38,747 nucleotides of DNA from Arthrobacter sp. ES3-54 (lineage in GTDB: Bacteria > Actinomycetota > Actinomycetes > Actinomycetales > Micrococcaceae): the NCBI RefSeq assembly GCF_029504395.1, contig NZ_JAQFIF010000025.1, positions 1 through 38,747 on the forward strand. Reading direction: 5' to 3'. Below, piece after piece: positions 8,357 to 16,700 of this stretch. Position numbers and translations under genes: made by a program. The notes under the pieces are model-generated. The model was not told the origin of the DNA. It did no database searches and was given only the letters and a program-made list of their open reading frames with translations. Each line of letters opens with the position of its first letter. Position 1 is the stretch's first letter.

Positions 8357-8727
8357 CCCACCGGACATGTCCCGCTCCCGCGCCCAGGAATGGACACAAT
8401 GCCCTCATGCCCACTCCTGCCCGCCAAGAATGAGCATGTCCCGCGGACCGAGAGAGCATGTCCATTCATAGCCGGCAGCGTCGAGCACGTTCCGCGAAGG
8501 CCTTGGCTGCCCGCACTCCCGCGCGCACGCTCCCCCTCCTCCACGAATGGACATGTCCCGCGGCCGCTTCAGAGCCCACCGGACATGCCCCGCGCCCGCG
8601 CCTAGGAATGGACACAATGCCCTAATGCCCACTCCTGCCCGCCAAGAATGAGCATGTCCCGCGGAACGAGAGAGCAGGCCCGGTCCCAGCCGGCAGCGTC
8701 GAGCATGTTCCGCGAAGGCCTTAGCTG
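8357..8727. repeat. Second GGACATG/GAGCATG repeat array (two units of about 219 bp)
   Basis: The 584-base gap between the GNAT gene and lysC holds no credible gene. Two units start at 8357 and 8576. Shared segments include CCACCGGACATG, GGAATGGACACAATGCCCT, CCCGCCAAGAATGAGCATGT and CGCGAAGGCCTT. Cores of the form GGACATGYCC or GAGCATGTCC occur at about 8363, 8432, 8455, 8549, 8581 and 8650. The same core type and a GGACA(C/T)A element are found in the array at 3401-3708, so both belong to one dispersed family. About 130 bases remain before the lysC start; a promoter is expected there. Confidence 0.8.
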
Positions 8728-8861
8728 GTCCGGCGTGTCTGCCATTCGGTCACAATTCAACGGCGCGGGCGGCACGGCGATAAACTGGGGTGAGAAGTTA
8801 CGCCGTCGCGCCGTTTGGTTGCCTGGCTCAGAAACCCCGATGCTCCAGTGAGGGTGCGCGA

Positions 8862-10220
8862 ATGAGTTTGCCCACTACCGAAATCCAGCCCGGATCGCAG
8901 CCGCAGACGCTGCCCGTCTCGGCCGCAGCCACGAAGCACCTTGTCGTGAAGAAATTTGGCGGTTCCTCGGTGGCGGACGCGGCGGGCATCAAGCGCGTCG
9001 CCCGGAGGGTCGTGGACGCCCAGAACGCCGGCGACGAGGTGGTGGTGGTGGTCTCCGCCATGGGCGACACCACCGATGAGCTCCTTGACCTCGCCGGGCA
9101 GGTGACCGATTCCGCCCCCGCCCGCGAAATGGACATGCTCCTCTCCGCCGGGGAGCGCATCTCCATGGCGCTGCTGGCCATGGCCATCAATAAATTCGGC
9201 GCTTCGGCCCAGTCCTTCACCGGATCCCAGGCCGGCATGATCACCGACGGCATCCACGGCAAGGCTCGGATCATCGACGTTGATCCCCACCGCATCCGCA
9301 CCGCCCTGGACAAGGGGCACATCGCGATTGTGGCCGGATTCCAGGGCATGAGCCACACAACGAACGAGATCACGACGCTCGGCCGCGGCGGTTCGGACAC
9401 GACGGCGGTGGCCCTTGCCGCGGCGCTCGACGCCGATGTGTGCGAGATCTTCACGGACGTCGACGGCGTCTACACGGCCGACCCGCGCGTCGTCCCGTCC
9501 GCCAAGAAGATCGACCGCATCTCCAGCGAGGAAATGCTGGAACTCGCCGCATCCGGCGCTAAAATCCTGCACCTGCGTTGCGTCGAATATGCCCGCCGGT
9601 TCGGTGTACCGTTGCACGTCCGATCCTCATTCAGCCAGAACGAAGGCACCTGGGTCCTGCCAGGCGCCGACGACAAGATCACGACTCAAGAGGGAGTTGC
9701 CTTGGAGCAGCCAATCATCTCCGGTGTTGCACACGATCGTTCCGAAGCCAAAGTCACGGTGGTCGGCGTACCGGATATCCCCGGCAAGGCTGCGGCGATC
9801 TTCCAGGTCATCGCGGACGCCCACTCGAACATCGACATGATCGTCCAGAACGTCTCCACCCACGGCACGGGCCGGACCGACATCTCATTCACGCTCCCGA
9901 TCGTCGAGGGCGCCGAAGCCCTGGCCGCACTGCACGCCGCGCAGGAACGGATCGGCTTCGAGAGCATCGAATACAACGAGAAGATCGGCAAGCTCTCGCT
10001 GATCGGCGCCGGCATGCGCTCGCACCCGGGAGTGTCCGCGCGCTTCTTCGCGGCCCTTTCCGAGGCCGGAATCAACATCAACATGATCTCCACCTCGGAG
10101 ATCCGCATCTCCGTGGTCACCCACGCGGACCTTCTCGACGACGCTGTCCGCGCCATCCACAGGGCGTTTGACCTCGACAGCGAGGACGAGGCCACGGTCT
10201 ACGGCGGCACGGGCCGCTAG
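8862..10220 (+). CDS. lysC: Aspartate kinase, alpha subunit (feedback-regulated type)
   Basis: Phosphorylates L-aspartate, the first step to lysine, threonine, methionine and diaminopimelate. It is 452 aa from the ATG at 8862, which has GTGAGGG well placed upstream; the frame stays open to 8790 but without a ribosome site. The kinase domain starts with the signature KFGGSS (31-36), and the GRGGSDTTA motif binds the substrate. The C-terminal third holds two ACT domains that sense lysine and threonine. The order and spacing match Corynebacterium glutamicum LysC, including an internal start for a beta subunit (separate entry). Relative to that protein there are about 24 extra N-terminal residues. 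The aspartate-semialdehyde dehydrogenase gene that follows lysC in Corynebacterium is not adjacent here; a strong stem-loop follows instead. Confidence 0.96.
   Translation: MSLPTTEIQPGSQPQTLPVSAAATKHLVVKKFGGSSVADAAGIKRVARRVVDAQNAGDEVVVVVSAMGDTTDELLDLAGQVTDSAPAREMDMLLSAGERISMALLAMAINKFGASAQSFTGSQAGMITDGIHGKARIIDVDPHRIRTALDKGHIAIVAGFQGMSHTTNEITTLGRGGSDTTAVALAAALDADVCEIFTDVDGVYTADPRVVPSAKKIDRISSEEMLELAASGAKILHLRCVEYARRFGVPLHVRSSFSQNEGTWVLPGADDKITTQEGVALEQPIISGVAHDRSEAKVTVVGVPDIPGKAAAIFQVIADAHSNIDMIVQNVSTHGTGRTDISFTLPIVEGAEALAALHAAQERIGFESIEYNEKIGKLSLIGAGMRSHPGVSARFFAALSEAGININMISTSEIRISVVTHADLLDDAVRAIHRAFDLDSEDEATVYGGTGR
9702..10220 (+). CDS. lysC: Aspartate kinase beta subunit from an internal in-frame start
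   Basis: In-frame TTG at 9702 (codon 281 of lysC) preceded by AGAGGGAG at 9689-9696, an excellent ribosome site inside the gene. Starting there gives 172 aa made up of the two ACT domains, beginning L-E-Q-P-I-I-S-G-V-A. C. glutamicum makes a beta subunit of the same length from the same place, and its enzyme is an alpha2-beta2 tetramer in which beta carries part of the lysine/threonine binding site. The ribosome site and frame are seen directly; use of the start is inferred from that family. Confidence 0.75.
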   Translation: MEQPIISGVAHDRSEAKVTVVGVPDIPGKAAAIFQVIADAHSNIDMIVQNVSTHGTGRTDISFTLPIVEGAEALAALHAAQERIGFESIEYNEKIGKLSLIGAGMRSHPGVSARFFAALSEAGININMISTSEIRISVVTHADLLDDAVRAIHRAFDLDSEDEATVYGGTGR

Positions 10221-10258
10221 CCGCACCAAGCGCCCGGGCGGGAACCCGGACGCATAGG

Positions 10259-10298
10259 GATGGGGAAGGGAGCGGCGCCTGCCGCTCCCTTCCCCATC
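10259..10298 (+). terminator. Strong stem-loop behind lysC
   Basis: A perfect 18-bp stem, GATGGGGAAGGGAGCGGC (10259-10276) with its complement at 10281-10298, and a 4-base loop. It lies 39 bases behind the lysC stop. There is no T-run, so it is either a terminator of the GC-rich actinobacterial kind or an mRNA-stabilising hairpin. Confidence 0.7.
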
Positions 10299-10398
10299 TC
10301 CGCCGGCCTGCGGCCGCGTTCCCCGTCTTCGGCCGCATCCACACGTTTCTGGCACCCAAGTTCCGCCGGCAACGGAGGGATGGGCGCAACAGGCCTAG

Positions 10399-10617
10399 TC
10401 AGACCTCTTCTTTCCCGAGATCCGTTTTCCGGACAGCGTAGTGGTGCCCCTGGTCATCCGTCTCGACCTCGAAGCCCGACAGGTCGTCTTCCGAGGCGTG
10501 CTCGAAGTCGTCGTGCTTGTGCACTACAGGCGCCGCCGTATCGCCCCGATTTGCGGGCCCGAACAGGAACCTCAGCTTGTCGGTCTTTTCCATAAAAGCT
10601 CTGACAGCACGTGTCAC
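10399..10617 (-). CDS. Small conserved protein with FGPANR motif (paralogue 1)
   Basis: Small protein of 72 aa, function unknown. I place the start at GTG 10617 because AAAGGGGGTGGG lies a few bases upstream; the frame is open for 15 more codons but without a ribosome site. The N-terminal part (KTDKLRFLFGPANR, 11-24) closely matches the next gene (ATGKFRAVFGPANR). The C-terminal half is acidic and ends in a short GHHYAVRK stretch that parallels GSTYVVPR in the paralogue. No signal peptide, membrane segment or known domain is visible. The pair probably arose by duplication. Confidence 0.7.
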   Translation of the reverse strand: MTRAVRAFMEKTDKLRFLFGPANRGDTAAPVVHKHDDFEHASEDDLSGFEVETDDQGHHYAVRKTDLGKEEV

Positions 10618-10735
10618 TAGTCCCACCCCCTTTCCTCGTCCCGATGGTTCAGGATGCTGCACTGCGGTGTGTCAGTGCCCTCATTTTACGCCCGACGGCG
10701 GGAAATGGCCCGGGTGGGGTGCCGCTAAATGGGAC

Positions 10736-10960
10736 CTAGCGCAGGGACTTGTCGTCAGGGTTTCGGGGCACCACATAGGTGCTGCCATCGGGCCGGTGCA
10801 AGGTCTCCCACTGTTCAGTTTCAGCCTGCCGCATCGCCAGAAGCCGCCTGTTCTGGTCGGTCATCTCGTGGCCGAGTGAACTGCGGTTGGCCGGGCCGAA
10901 CACGGCCCGGAACTTCCCGGTGGCCCGCATGAACCTCTCGACGGCGTTTTCCTTGGCCAT
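10736..10960 (-). CDS. Small conserved protein with FGPANR motif (paralogue 2)
   Basis: Small protein of 74 aa, start ATG 10960 with AAGGA six bases upstream. It shares the block FMRATGKFRAVFGPANR (9-25) with the previous gene, and both end with a short segment of type G-x-x-Y-x-V-x-R. Between these blocks the sequence is hydrophilic and helix-prone (MTDQNRRLLAMRQAETEQW). It is transcribed away from the MarR-type regulator, and its upstream region contains that regulator's presumed operator, so it is a candidate target. Function unknown. Confidence 0.75.
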   Translation of the reverse strand: MAKENAVERFMRATGKFRAVFGPANRSSLGHEMTDQNRRLLAMRQAETEQWETLHRPDGSTYVVPRNPDDKSLR

Positions 10961-11008
10961 GGCTATCCTTTCCTGGGAACAAGACAATGCTCCCAGTGTA
11001 CGCTAATC

Positions 11009-11022
11009 ATTAGTGCACTAAT
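11009..11022. promoter_or_regulatory. Palindromic operator between small gene and MarR-type regulator
   Basis: ATTAGTGCACTAAT is a perfect 14-bp palindrome, set within a direct repeat of TAATCATT (11004-11011 and 11019-11026). It lies 18 bases before the regulator's GTG and 49 bases before the divergent small gene. Its size, A/T-rich half-sites and place fit an autoregulatory MarR/OhrR operator acting on both genes. Binding is inferred. Confidence 0.6.
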
Positions 11023-11039
11023 CATTTGAAGGAGTCGGT

Positions 11040-11576
11040 GTGACCGAAGGAATGCCATCAGTCCAGGACGGCCCCGTCGCCCAGGGCAGGCACGACGCGC
11101 AGCACCTGCAGGACACAAGGGCAGCGCAGGACGACCTCCTGCTGGAACAACAGCTCTGCTTCGCCCTGACGGTGGCCTCCCGAAGCGTGGTGGGCGCCTA
11201 CAAACCCGTCCTGGACAAGCTCGGCCTGACACACCCGCAGTACCTCGTCATGTTGTGCCTTTGGGAAGCGAGCCCACGGTCGGTCCGCGACATCAGCGAC
11301 GCGCTGGCCCAGGAGCCGGCAACCATCTCGCCGCTGCTGCGCCGCCTCGAGACCGCCGGTTTCATCACCCGCCAGCGGATGGAAGGCAACGAGCGCACCC
11401 TTGATGTCCGGCTGACGCCGCGCGGAGCCGCCCTTCGAGAGCAAGCCACCGAAGTCCCGGGCATCATGATGGCCCGGCTGAAGTTGACGCGTGAACAGGT
11501 CGGCCAGCTGCACGCGTCCATGATGGACCTGATCGCCGCCACACGGCCAGGCCCGGACGACGCGCCCCGGCGGTAG
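11040..11576 (+). CDS. MarR-family transcriptional regulator, OhrR-like
   Basis: Winged-helix repressor of 178 aa. The segment LEQQLCFALTVASRSVV (35-51) matches the N-terminal helix of OhrR proteins, where the single conserved cysteine (here C40) senses organic peroxides. The helix-turn-helix and wing follow (VRDISDALAQEPATISPLLR, then RQRMEGNERTLDVRLTPRG). The start GTG 11040 has AAGGAG at 11029-11034. About 30 N-terminal residues precede the conserved core, more than usual. No ohr peroxidase gene is next to it, which is the usual partner, so the physiological signal and targets are uncertain. A palindrome in front of the gene suggests autoregulation. Confidence 0.85.
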   Translation: MTEGMPSVQDGPVAQGRHDAQHLQDTRAAQDDLLLEQQLCFALTVASRSVVGAYKPVLDKLGLTHPQYLVMLCLWEASPRSVRDISDALAQEPATISPLLRRLETAGFITRQRMEGNERTLDVRLTPRGAALREQATEVPGIMMARLKLTREQVGQLHASMMDLIAATRPGPDDAPRR

Positions 11577-11603
11577 ACTGGGCAAAACAGAGGAGGACTG
11601 CTG

Positions 11604-12221
11604 ATGCGCACGCAATCGGGCCGCCCGGCACTTGCCCTGGCGGCCGTCCTGATGGCCGCCGCCGCACTGGCCGCCTGCACGCCGAACGGCGGGCCCACCC
11701 CTTCCCCCTCCCCCAGCACGACGACGGGCACACCCGCCAGCCCGTCGCCCACAGCCCCGTCCGGCTCCCCTTCGCCGGACACAGAGACGACGTCTCCGGC
11801 ACCGTCACCCTCCGCTGCCCCGCTGCCGTCCGGCCCGGGACAGGGCAACGCCGAGCTCGCCATCATGATCAAGCCGTCCGAAGCCGGCACCGCGTCCAAC
11901 TTCACGCTCGTCTGCCAAAACGGGGTTCCTGCGGCCGAAAGCCAGCATCCCAACGCCGCCGCAGCGTGCATCGCCATCAAGAACAACCCGGCCATCCTCA
12001 GCCCCGTTCCGGCCGGCAAGGACCGGATCTGCACCCAGCAGGCGACTGTGCAGCAGGCCACCGGGCAGCCGGCAATTTACGGCGGCCCACAGGTGGCAAC
12101 CGTCACCGGCGTCGTGGACGGACACCAGGTTCAGGCGACCTACAGCCAAAAGGACGGCTGTGAAATCGCCGCCTGGAACGCCGCCAAGGACGTTCTGGGC
12201 TCATCCGGCGGGGCGAGCTAG
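11604..12221 (+). CDS. Lipoprotein with subtilisin-inhibitor-like (SSI) domain
   Basis: Predicted surface lipoprotein of 205 aa. A signal peptide ends in the lipobox LAAC (C25), followed by a Ser/Pro/Thr-rich linker to about residue 80. The C-terminal domain matches the Streptomyces subtilisin inhibitor family: TLVC (C104), HPNAAAAC (C122), ICTQQ (C143) and DGCEIAAWN (C186). Four cysteines in this order fit the two SSI disulfides. The stretch after C143, which carries the protease-binding loop in SSI, has an insertion of about 12 residues (ATVQQATGQPAI) made from an imperfect repeat of QQAT. The expected P1 residue is therefore unclear and inhibition is not certain. A second SSI-like gene and a large subtilase lie downstream. 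Confidence 0.75.
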   Translation: MRTQSGRPALALAAVLMAAAALAACTPNGGPTPSPSPSTTTGTPASPSPTAPSGSPSPDTETTSPAPSPSAAPLPSGPGQGNAELAIMIKPSEAGTASNFTLVCQNGVPAAESQHPNAAAACIAIKNNPAILSPVPAGKDRICTQQATVQQATGQPAIYGGPQVATVTGVVDGHQVQATYSQKDGCEIAAWNAAKDVLGSSGGAS

Positions 12222-12225
12222 GCCC

Positions 12226-13197
12226 TTGCACCTCCAGCAGGAAGAGTGGCTGCCACGCCAGGCCGCCCACGTCCAACGCGTCCGCCGCTATGCGGATCCC
12301 TACCTCGAGCGCCGGTCCGCCGGCCGGAAACACCCGGTGGAGGACTTCCTCTTCACCTACTACACGCAAAAACCCGGCCAGCTGCTGCGCTGGCACCCGG
12401 GCGCCGGCGTCGTGCTCTCCGGCCCCGAGGCTGCGGCGCGGACCGGGTGGAAGTATTACCGCGCGGCCGACCACGCCGAACTTGCGGCCGCCGGGCTGCC
12501 GGCAGAGTCGCCGGCGGTGACTGTCGACGTCGCTGCCTTCCTCAGGGACCGACGGGAGGCACTGCAGTTCGCCGGAATCATCCTCGCCGGGACCGCCGCG
12601 CGGCCGGCCCAGTTCGGCTGCTTCGGGCTGCACGAGTGGGCCATGGTCTACCGGCAGGACAAATTCGACCTCCGGCACGAGTACCTGCAGTTGCGGCTGG
12701 GGTCCGGGCGCACCGACGAGGTGGTGGAGGAGAACCGGATCCGGTGTTCGCACTTCGACGCCTTCCGCTTCTATACGCCGGACGCTGTTCCGCTGAACAG
12801 CATGGTTCCCAGCAGGGAGAACCAGCGGGCCATGGAGCAGCCGGGCTGCCTGCACGCCAACATGGACCTCTACAAGTGGGCCTACAAGCTTTCGCCGCTG
12901 CTCCCCAGCGAGCTGGTCATGGACTGCTTCGAACTGTCGTGGCGGATCCGGGCCATGGACATGCGGGCGTCGCCCTATGACCTCGCCCACTGGGGGTACC
13001 CGGCCATCCGGATCGAGACACCGGAGGGCAAGGCCGAGTACGTCGACTATCAGCGGGCGTTCGCGGCCGAATCGCAGCAACTCCGCGAACGGCTCCTGCA
13101 TGAGCTGACGCCGCTGCTCAACGCCGCGGCCGTGACCGCCCCCACTACCGGAGGCCGGAACCCGGAGCCGGACAACAGCCCGAAGGGACCGTTATGA
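12226..13197 (+). CDS. Conserved hypothetical protein (often labelled 3-methyladenine DNA glycosylase)
   Basis: Protein of 323 aa from TTG 12226, which follows a GGGCGAG and lies four bases behind the previous stop; the frame is open further upstream but overlaps the SSI lipoprotein. The conserved N-terminus (EEWLPRQAAHVQRV, then HPVEDFLFTYYTQKPGQLLR and WHPGAGV) is typical of an actinobacterial family that databases often call 3-methyladenine DNA glycosylase. I see no glycosylase motif to support that name. Further conserved blocks are FGCFGLHEWAMVY and RCSHFDAFRFYT. No membrane or export signal. The stop overlaps the next ATG (ATGA at 13194), so both are translated from one message. Confidence 0.7.
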   Translation: MHLQQEEWLPRQAAHVQRVRRYADPYLERRSAGRKHPVEDFLFTYYTQKPGQLLRWHPGAGVVLSGPEAAARTGWKYYRAADHAELAAAGLPAESPAVTVDVAAFLRDRREALQFAGIILAGTAARPAQFGCFGLHEWAMVYRQDKFDLRHEYLQLRLGSGRTDEVVEENRIRCSHFDAFRFYTPDAVPLNSMVPSRENQRAMEQPGCLHANMDLYKWAYKLSPLLPSELVMDCFELSWRIRAMDMRASPYDLAHWGYPAIRIETPEGKAEYVDYQRAFAAESQQLRERLLHELTPLLNAAAVTAPTTGGRNPEPDNSPKGPL

Positions 13198-13586
13198 CAG
13201 ACACAGCCAGCCCCCAAAACGCCCGGCACAACCCTCACGACGTCGATCTGACCATCCGCCTCACCGAGGCCCCCGGCGCCCCGGAATACACCTTCAGGCT
13301 GGAAGCCGGCGACGGCGCCCCATCCGCCGCATCCACCCTGCCCGATCCGGCCGCCGCCCTCGAAGCGGTCCGGCGCCACGGCGAGGCCATCTTCTTCCCC
13401 AAGCCGGGTCCGCCACGGCTGTGCACGCAGCAGTACGGCGGCCCGCAGACCGCCATCGTGACCGGCTGGTACCTCGGACGCGAGGTCAATAGCCGCTTCA
13501 GTCGGACCGACGGCTGCGAGATCGCCCGCTGGCGCGCCATGGCGCCGCTGCTCGGCGGAGTAGCCGGGTCCACGGGCGCCATCTGA
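13194..13586 (+). CDS. Cytosolic SSI-like domain protein
   Basis: Protein of 130 aa whose second half matches the SSI-like lipoprotein upstream: LCTQQYGGPQTAIVTGWYLG (76-95) and DGCEIARWRAMAPLL (106-120). Cysteines C77 and C108 keep the spacing of the second SSI disulfide (about 30). The two cysteines of the first disulfide are absent, and there is no signal peptide, so it is not a classical secreted inhibitor. The loop after C77 lacks the insertion seen in the lipoprotein. It is translationally coupled to the gene before it by an ATGA overlap. It may bind a protein partner or inhibit an intracellular protease; this is open. Confidence 0.7.
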   Translation: MTDTASPQNARHNPHDVDLTIRLTEAPGAPEYTFRLEAGDGAPSAASTLPDPAAALEAVRRHGEAIFFPKPGPPRLCTQQYGGPQTAIVTGWYLGREVNSRFSRTDGCEIARWRAMAPLLGGVAGSTGAI

Positions 13587-13633
13587 CGTCAGCGGGCAAG
13601 GGCCGCCGGCCCCGGCGGCGTAGCCGGCGGATT

Positions 13634-13677
13634 AAACGGCAACGGCCGGCGGTGTGAGCCGCCGGCCGCTGCCGTTT
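13634..13677. terminator. Bidirectional terminator between SSI-like gene and subtilase
   Basis: A long stem, AAACGGCAACGGCCGGCGG (13634-13652) with CCGCCGGCCGCTGCCGTTT (13659-13677), with one mismatch and a 6-base loop. T-runs flank it on both strands, so it can end both converging transcripts. Confidence 0.85.
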
Positions 13678-13705
13678 CTTGGTGTTTCTGCCTAAAAGGC
13701 GTCCA

Positions 13706-16700
13706 CTAGATGGCGTTGTTCGGAGTAAAGGACTGATCGCTGTTCTGGATCTTGCCCTGCTCCTCCTTCACCTTCTTGCCCTTGTCCTTCTTCTCCTTGT
13801 CACCGGTGTCGCCATCGGAATTGTCACCCGGACCGTCGTTGGAGTCCTGGTCCTCCGAGGTCGGCGGTACCACCACGGTCCCGGCCGGGGTCACGAGGAC
13901 CGAGACGAACGTGGGATCGCTGGCACCGGCGAAGGTGACCCGGCCGATGTAAGAGCCGGTCTCCAGCCCTGCCCAGCTCAGCGTGACCTTGCCGGCCTTG
14001 CCGTTGGCGAGCCGCAGCGGGTTCGGGTTCAGCGAGGCCTTGCCCACCACCTTGCCCAGCACGGCGGAGTCGACCGAAGCCTTGGTGGGCTTGTTGTTCG
14101 GGCTCGCGTACAGGTTGGCGTAGATCGTGTACTTGCCGGGGGTCGGGTTGGGGATGGACACCGATTCGCTCGCCGACGACGTCGCGACCGTCAGCGGGCC
14201 TTCCGGGGTCATGACGTACATGTCGAAGTCAGCGTTCGGGTCCGCGGAAATGACCGAGAACTTCGCCAGCGGGGCCCCTGCCTCGACCTGGACGCTCTTG
14301 ACCACGTTCGAGGCATCCTGGCCTCCCGTGAACGGGCCCGGGACGAGCTCGACGGCCGTGGAGTCGGCCTTCGAGAGACCGTCGAGGGTCATGTTGATCG
14401 GCGAGTTGGTGCCGGAGACCACCTTGATGGCGCCGGAACCGCTGCCGCCCTGGGAGGTGAAGGCGACATCGGACAAGGCCACAGCCGACTGCGGACGGAC
14501 CGCGATCGGCGACGCCACGTTCTTATTGGCGCCCTGCCAGGTCAGCGAACCGGTCGCGAACTTGCCCAGGGGTGCGCCCTGGTTCTCAAAAGAGACCTTG
14601 AACGAGCGCTTTTCGCCCGCGGCGCTGAAGTTCAGAACAGCCGGGGTCACGCTGACTTTGATGCCGGGAACACTGAACTTGGCCTTGTAGATCCCCGGAG
14701 TCAGGGCGGTCAGTGTACGGGTGACCTCGATCTTCCCGGCCAGGTTGCCCAGGGCGAAGGACGGAAGGTTCATGTCCCGCGGCTTGATGATGCCGATCCC
14801 CGGGATCCTGACGTCGAAACCCGTGCCCCGGGCGAACGCCAGGTAGTCCTCCGTGGTGGCGTCGTAGACCAGGCCCGGATCCAGCACGCGGGCCGGGTCC
14901 ACCTGGCCCGCACCGGTGGCAAAGACATCGGTGTTCTTGGAACCGTCAGCGTTCTTGACATCGCTCGTGGTGGTCATCATCGCGGACTTGACCGTCGCCG
15001 GGGACCACAAGGGCTTCTTGGCCAGGATCAGCGCGCCAAAGCCGGCCACGTGCGGGGACGCCATGGAGGTGCCGGAGAGGAAACCGAAGTTGTCTCCGCC
15101 GGTGCCGATCGGCGAAACGCCGGCCAGCACGGCCACACCGGGGGCCGCGACGTCGGGCTTCAGGAGGTCGGAACCGGCAGCGAGCAGCGGGCCGCGGGAG
15201 GAGAACCCGGCGATCTGCGGCTGCGCCTCGAGGGGCAGGCCGGTGGTGTCCTTGCTGACCAGGGAAACCGTGATGGCCGGGTTGGCGGCCACCTTGGCCT
15301 TGATGGCCTCGGTGGCGGGCGGGTTGACGTGGACGGTGGGGACCGAGTGCTTGTCCGTGTCCAGCGAGGAGTTGGTCAGGTTGACGAGGATCATGCCGAC
15401 GCCGCCGCCGCGCTTGACCTCGGCGCTCTTGGCGACGCGGTCCACGACGCCGCGGTCACAGACCACGACCTTGCCGGCGATCTTCGCCGGATCCAGCGAG
15501 CCGTCCCCGCACAAGGCCGGGCTGGTGCTCCCGGCGGCTGCTGCGTTGGCCGCCAGCACTACGCCGGCGTTGGAGACCTGGCTGTTCATGATGCTTGCGC
15601 CGCGGTATTTGCTGCCGTCGGAGAACTCGACCGTGCCCTGCAGCTCCTGCGAGAAGCTGGAGGCGGCGACCGTGGTCAGCCAGGGTGCGCCGTGGTTGAC
15701 CGTGCTGGCGGTCGGGCCGGAGTTGCCGGCGGAGACGGCGACGAAGATGCCGGCCGACGCGGCGGAAAGGAACGCCATGGAGACCGGGTCGGTGGTGGTG
15801 TCCGTGGCGCCGGAGATGGAGTAGTTCAGTACGTCCACGCCGTCCATGATGGCCTGGTTGATGGCGTCGATGGAGGCTGACGAGTAGCAGCCGCCGGAGT
15901 TGGGATCGTTGTCTTCCCAGCAAACTTTGTAGATGGACAGCTTCGCGGCCGGCGCGATGCCGCTGGTCTGACCAAAGCTCCGGCCGTCAACCGTGGCTTC
16001 GACGTCGGCGTTTCCGGCAGCCGTGCTGGCGGTGTGGGTTCCGTGGCTGGCAGCGTCGACGGGGGACAGCCGTTCGCCCGGGGCCCAGTCTTCCGGCGGC
16101 ACAGTCTCCGCGAAGACGTCGCCGAAGTAGCGGGCGCTCAGAACCTTGGAGTTGCAGGCGGTGCCGTCGAAGTCGGTACCGGTCTGGCACTCACCCGTGA
16201 AGAGTTCGCCGTCGGCTTTAAGCATCTGGATCTTGCCGTCCGCGTTGCGGTACGGCACGCCAACAGCGGGATCTCCGGTGAGCGGCTTGACCGCCTGGCC
16301 GGCGAAGTAGGCGCTAGACGGGGTGTACCCCGTGTCGATAACACCGACCACGACGCCCTTGCCGGCAGCGTCTTTGCCGCCGAACTTGGTGTTCCACGTG
16401 CCATTGGGCCCGCTGAGCTTGAGGAAGTCGGTGGTGGAGTAGTCCGGTGCGTTCTGCGTGTCCGGCGCGACCAGCAGAACCGAGGGGTTCTTGGCCAGCT
16501 TCACGGCCTGGTCCGCCGTCAGCTTGGCGCTGAAGCCGTTGAGAGCCGCCGTGAACTGGCGCTGCATCTTGACGCCCTGCTGGCCGGCCACCTGGGCCTG
16601 CTTCTGTTCCAGGTGCGCCTTGTACTGCTTGACTTCAGCCCTGTTGGCATCCAGCTTCTTGCCGGCCGCAGGCTTGGTGGCCGCCAAACCTGCCGTCCCG

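Noticed and set aside
8697..8712. Possible SOS (LexA) box, TCGAGCATGTTCCG
   Set aside because: Actinobacterial LexA boxes have half-sites TCGAAC and GTTCGA four bases apart. Here the spacing is wrong and the site is part of the repeat unit.
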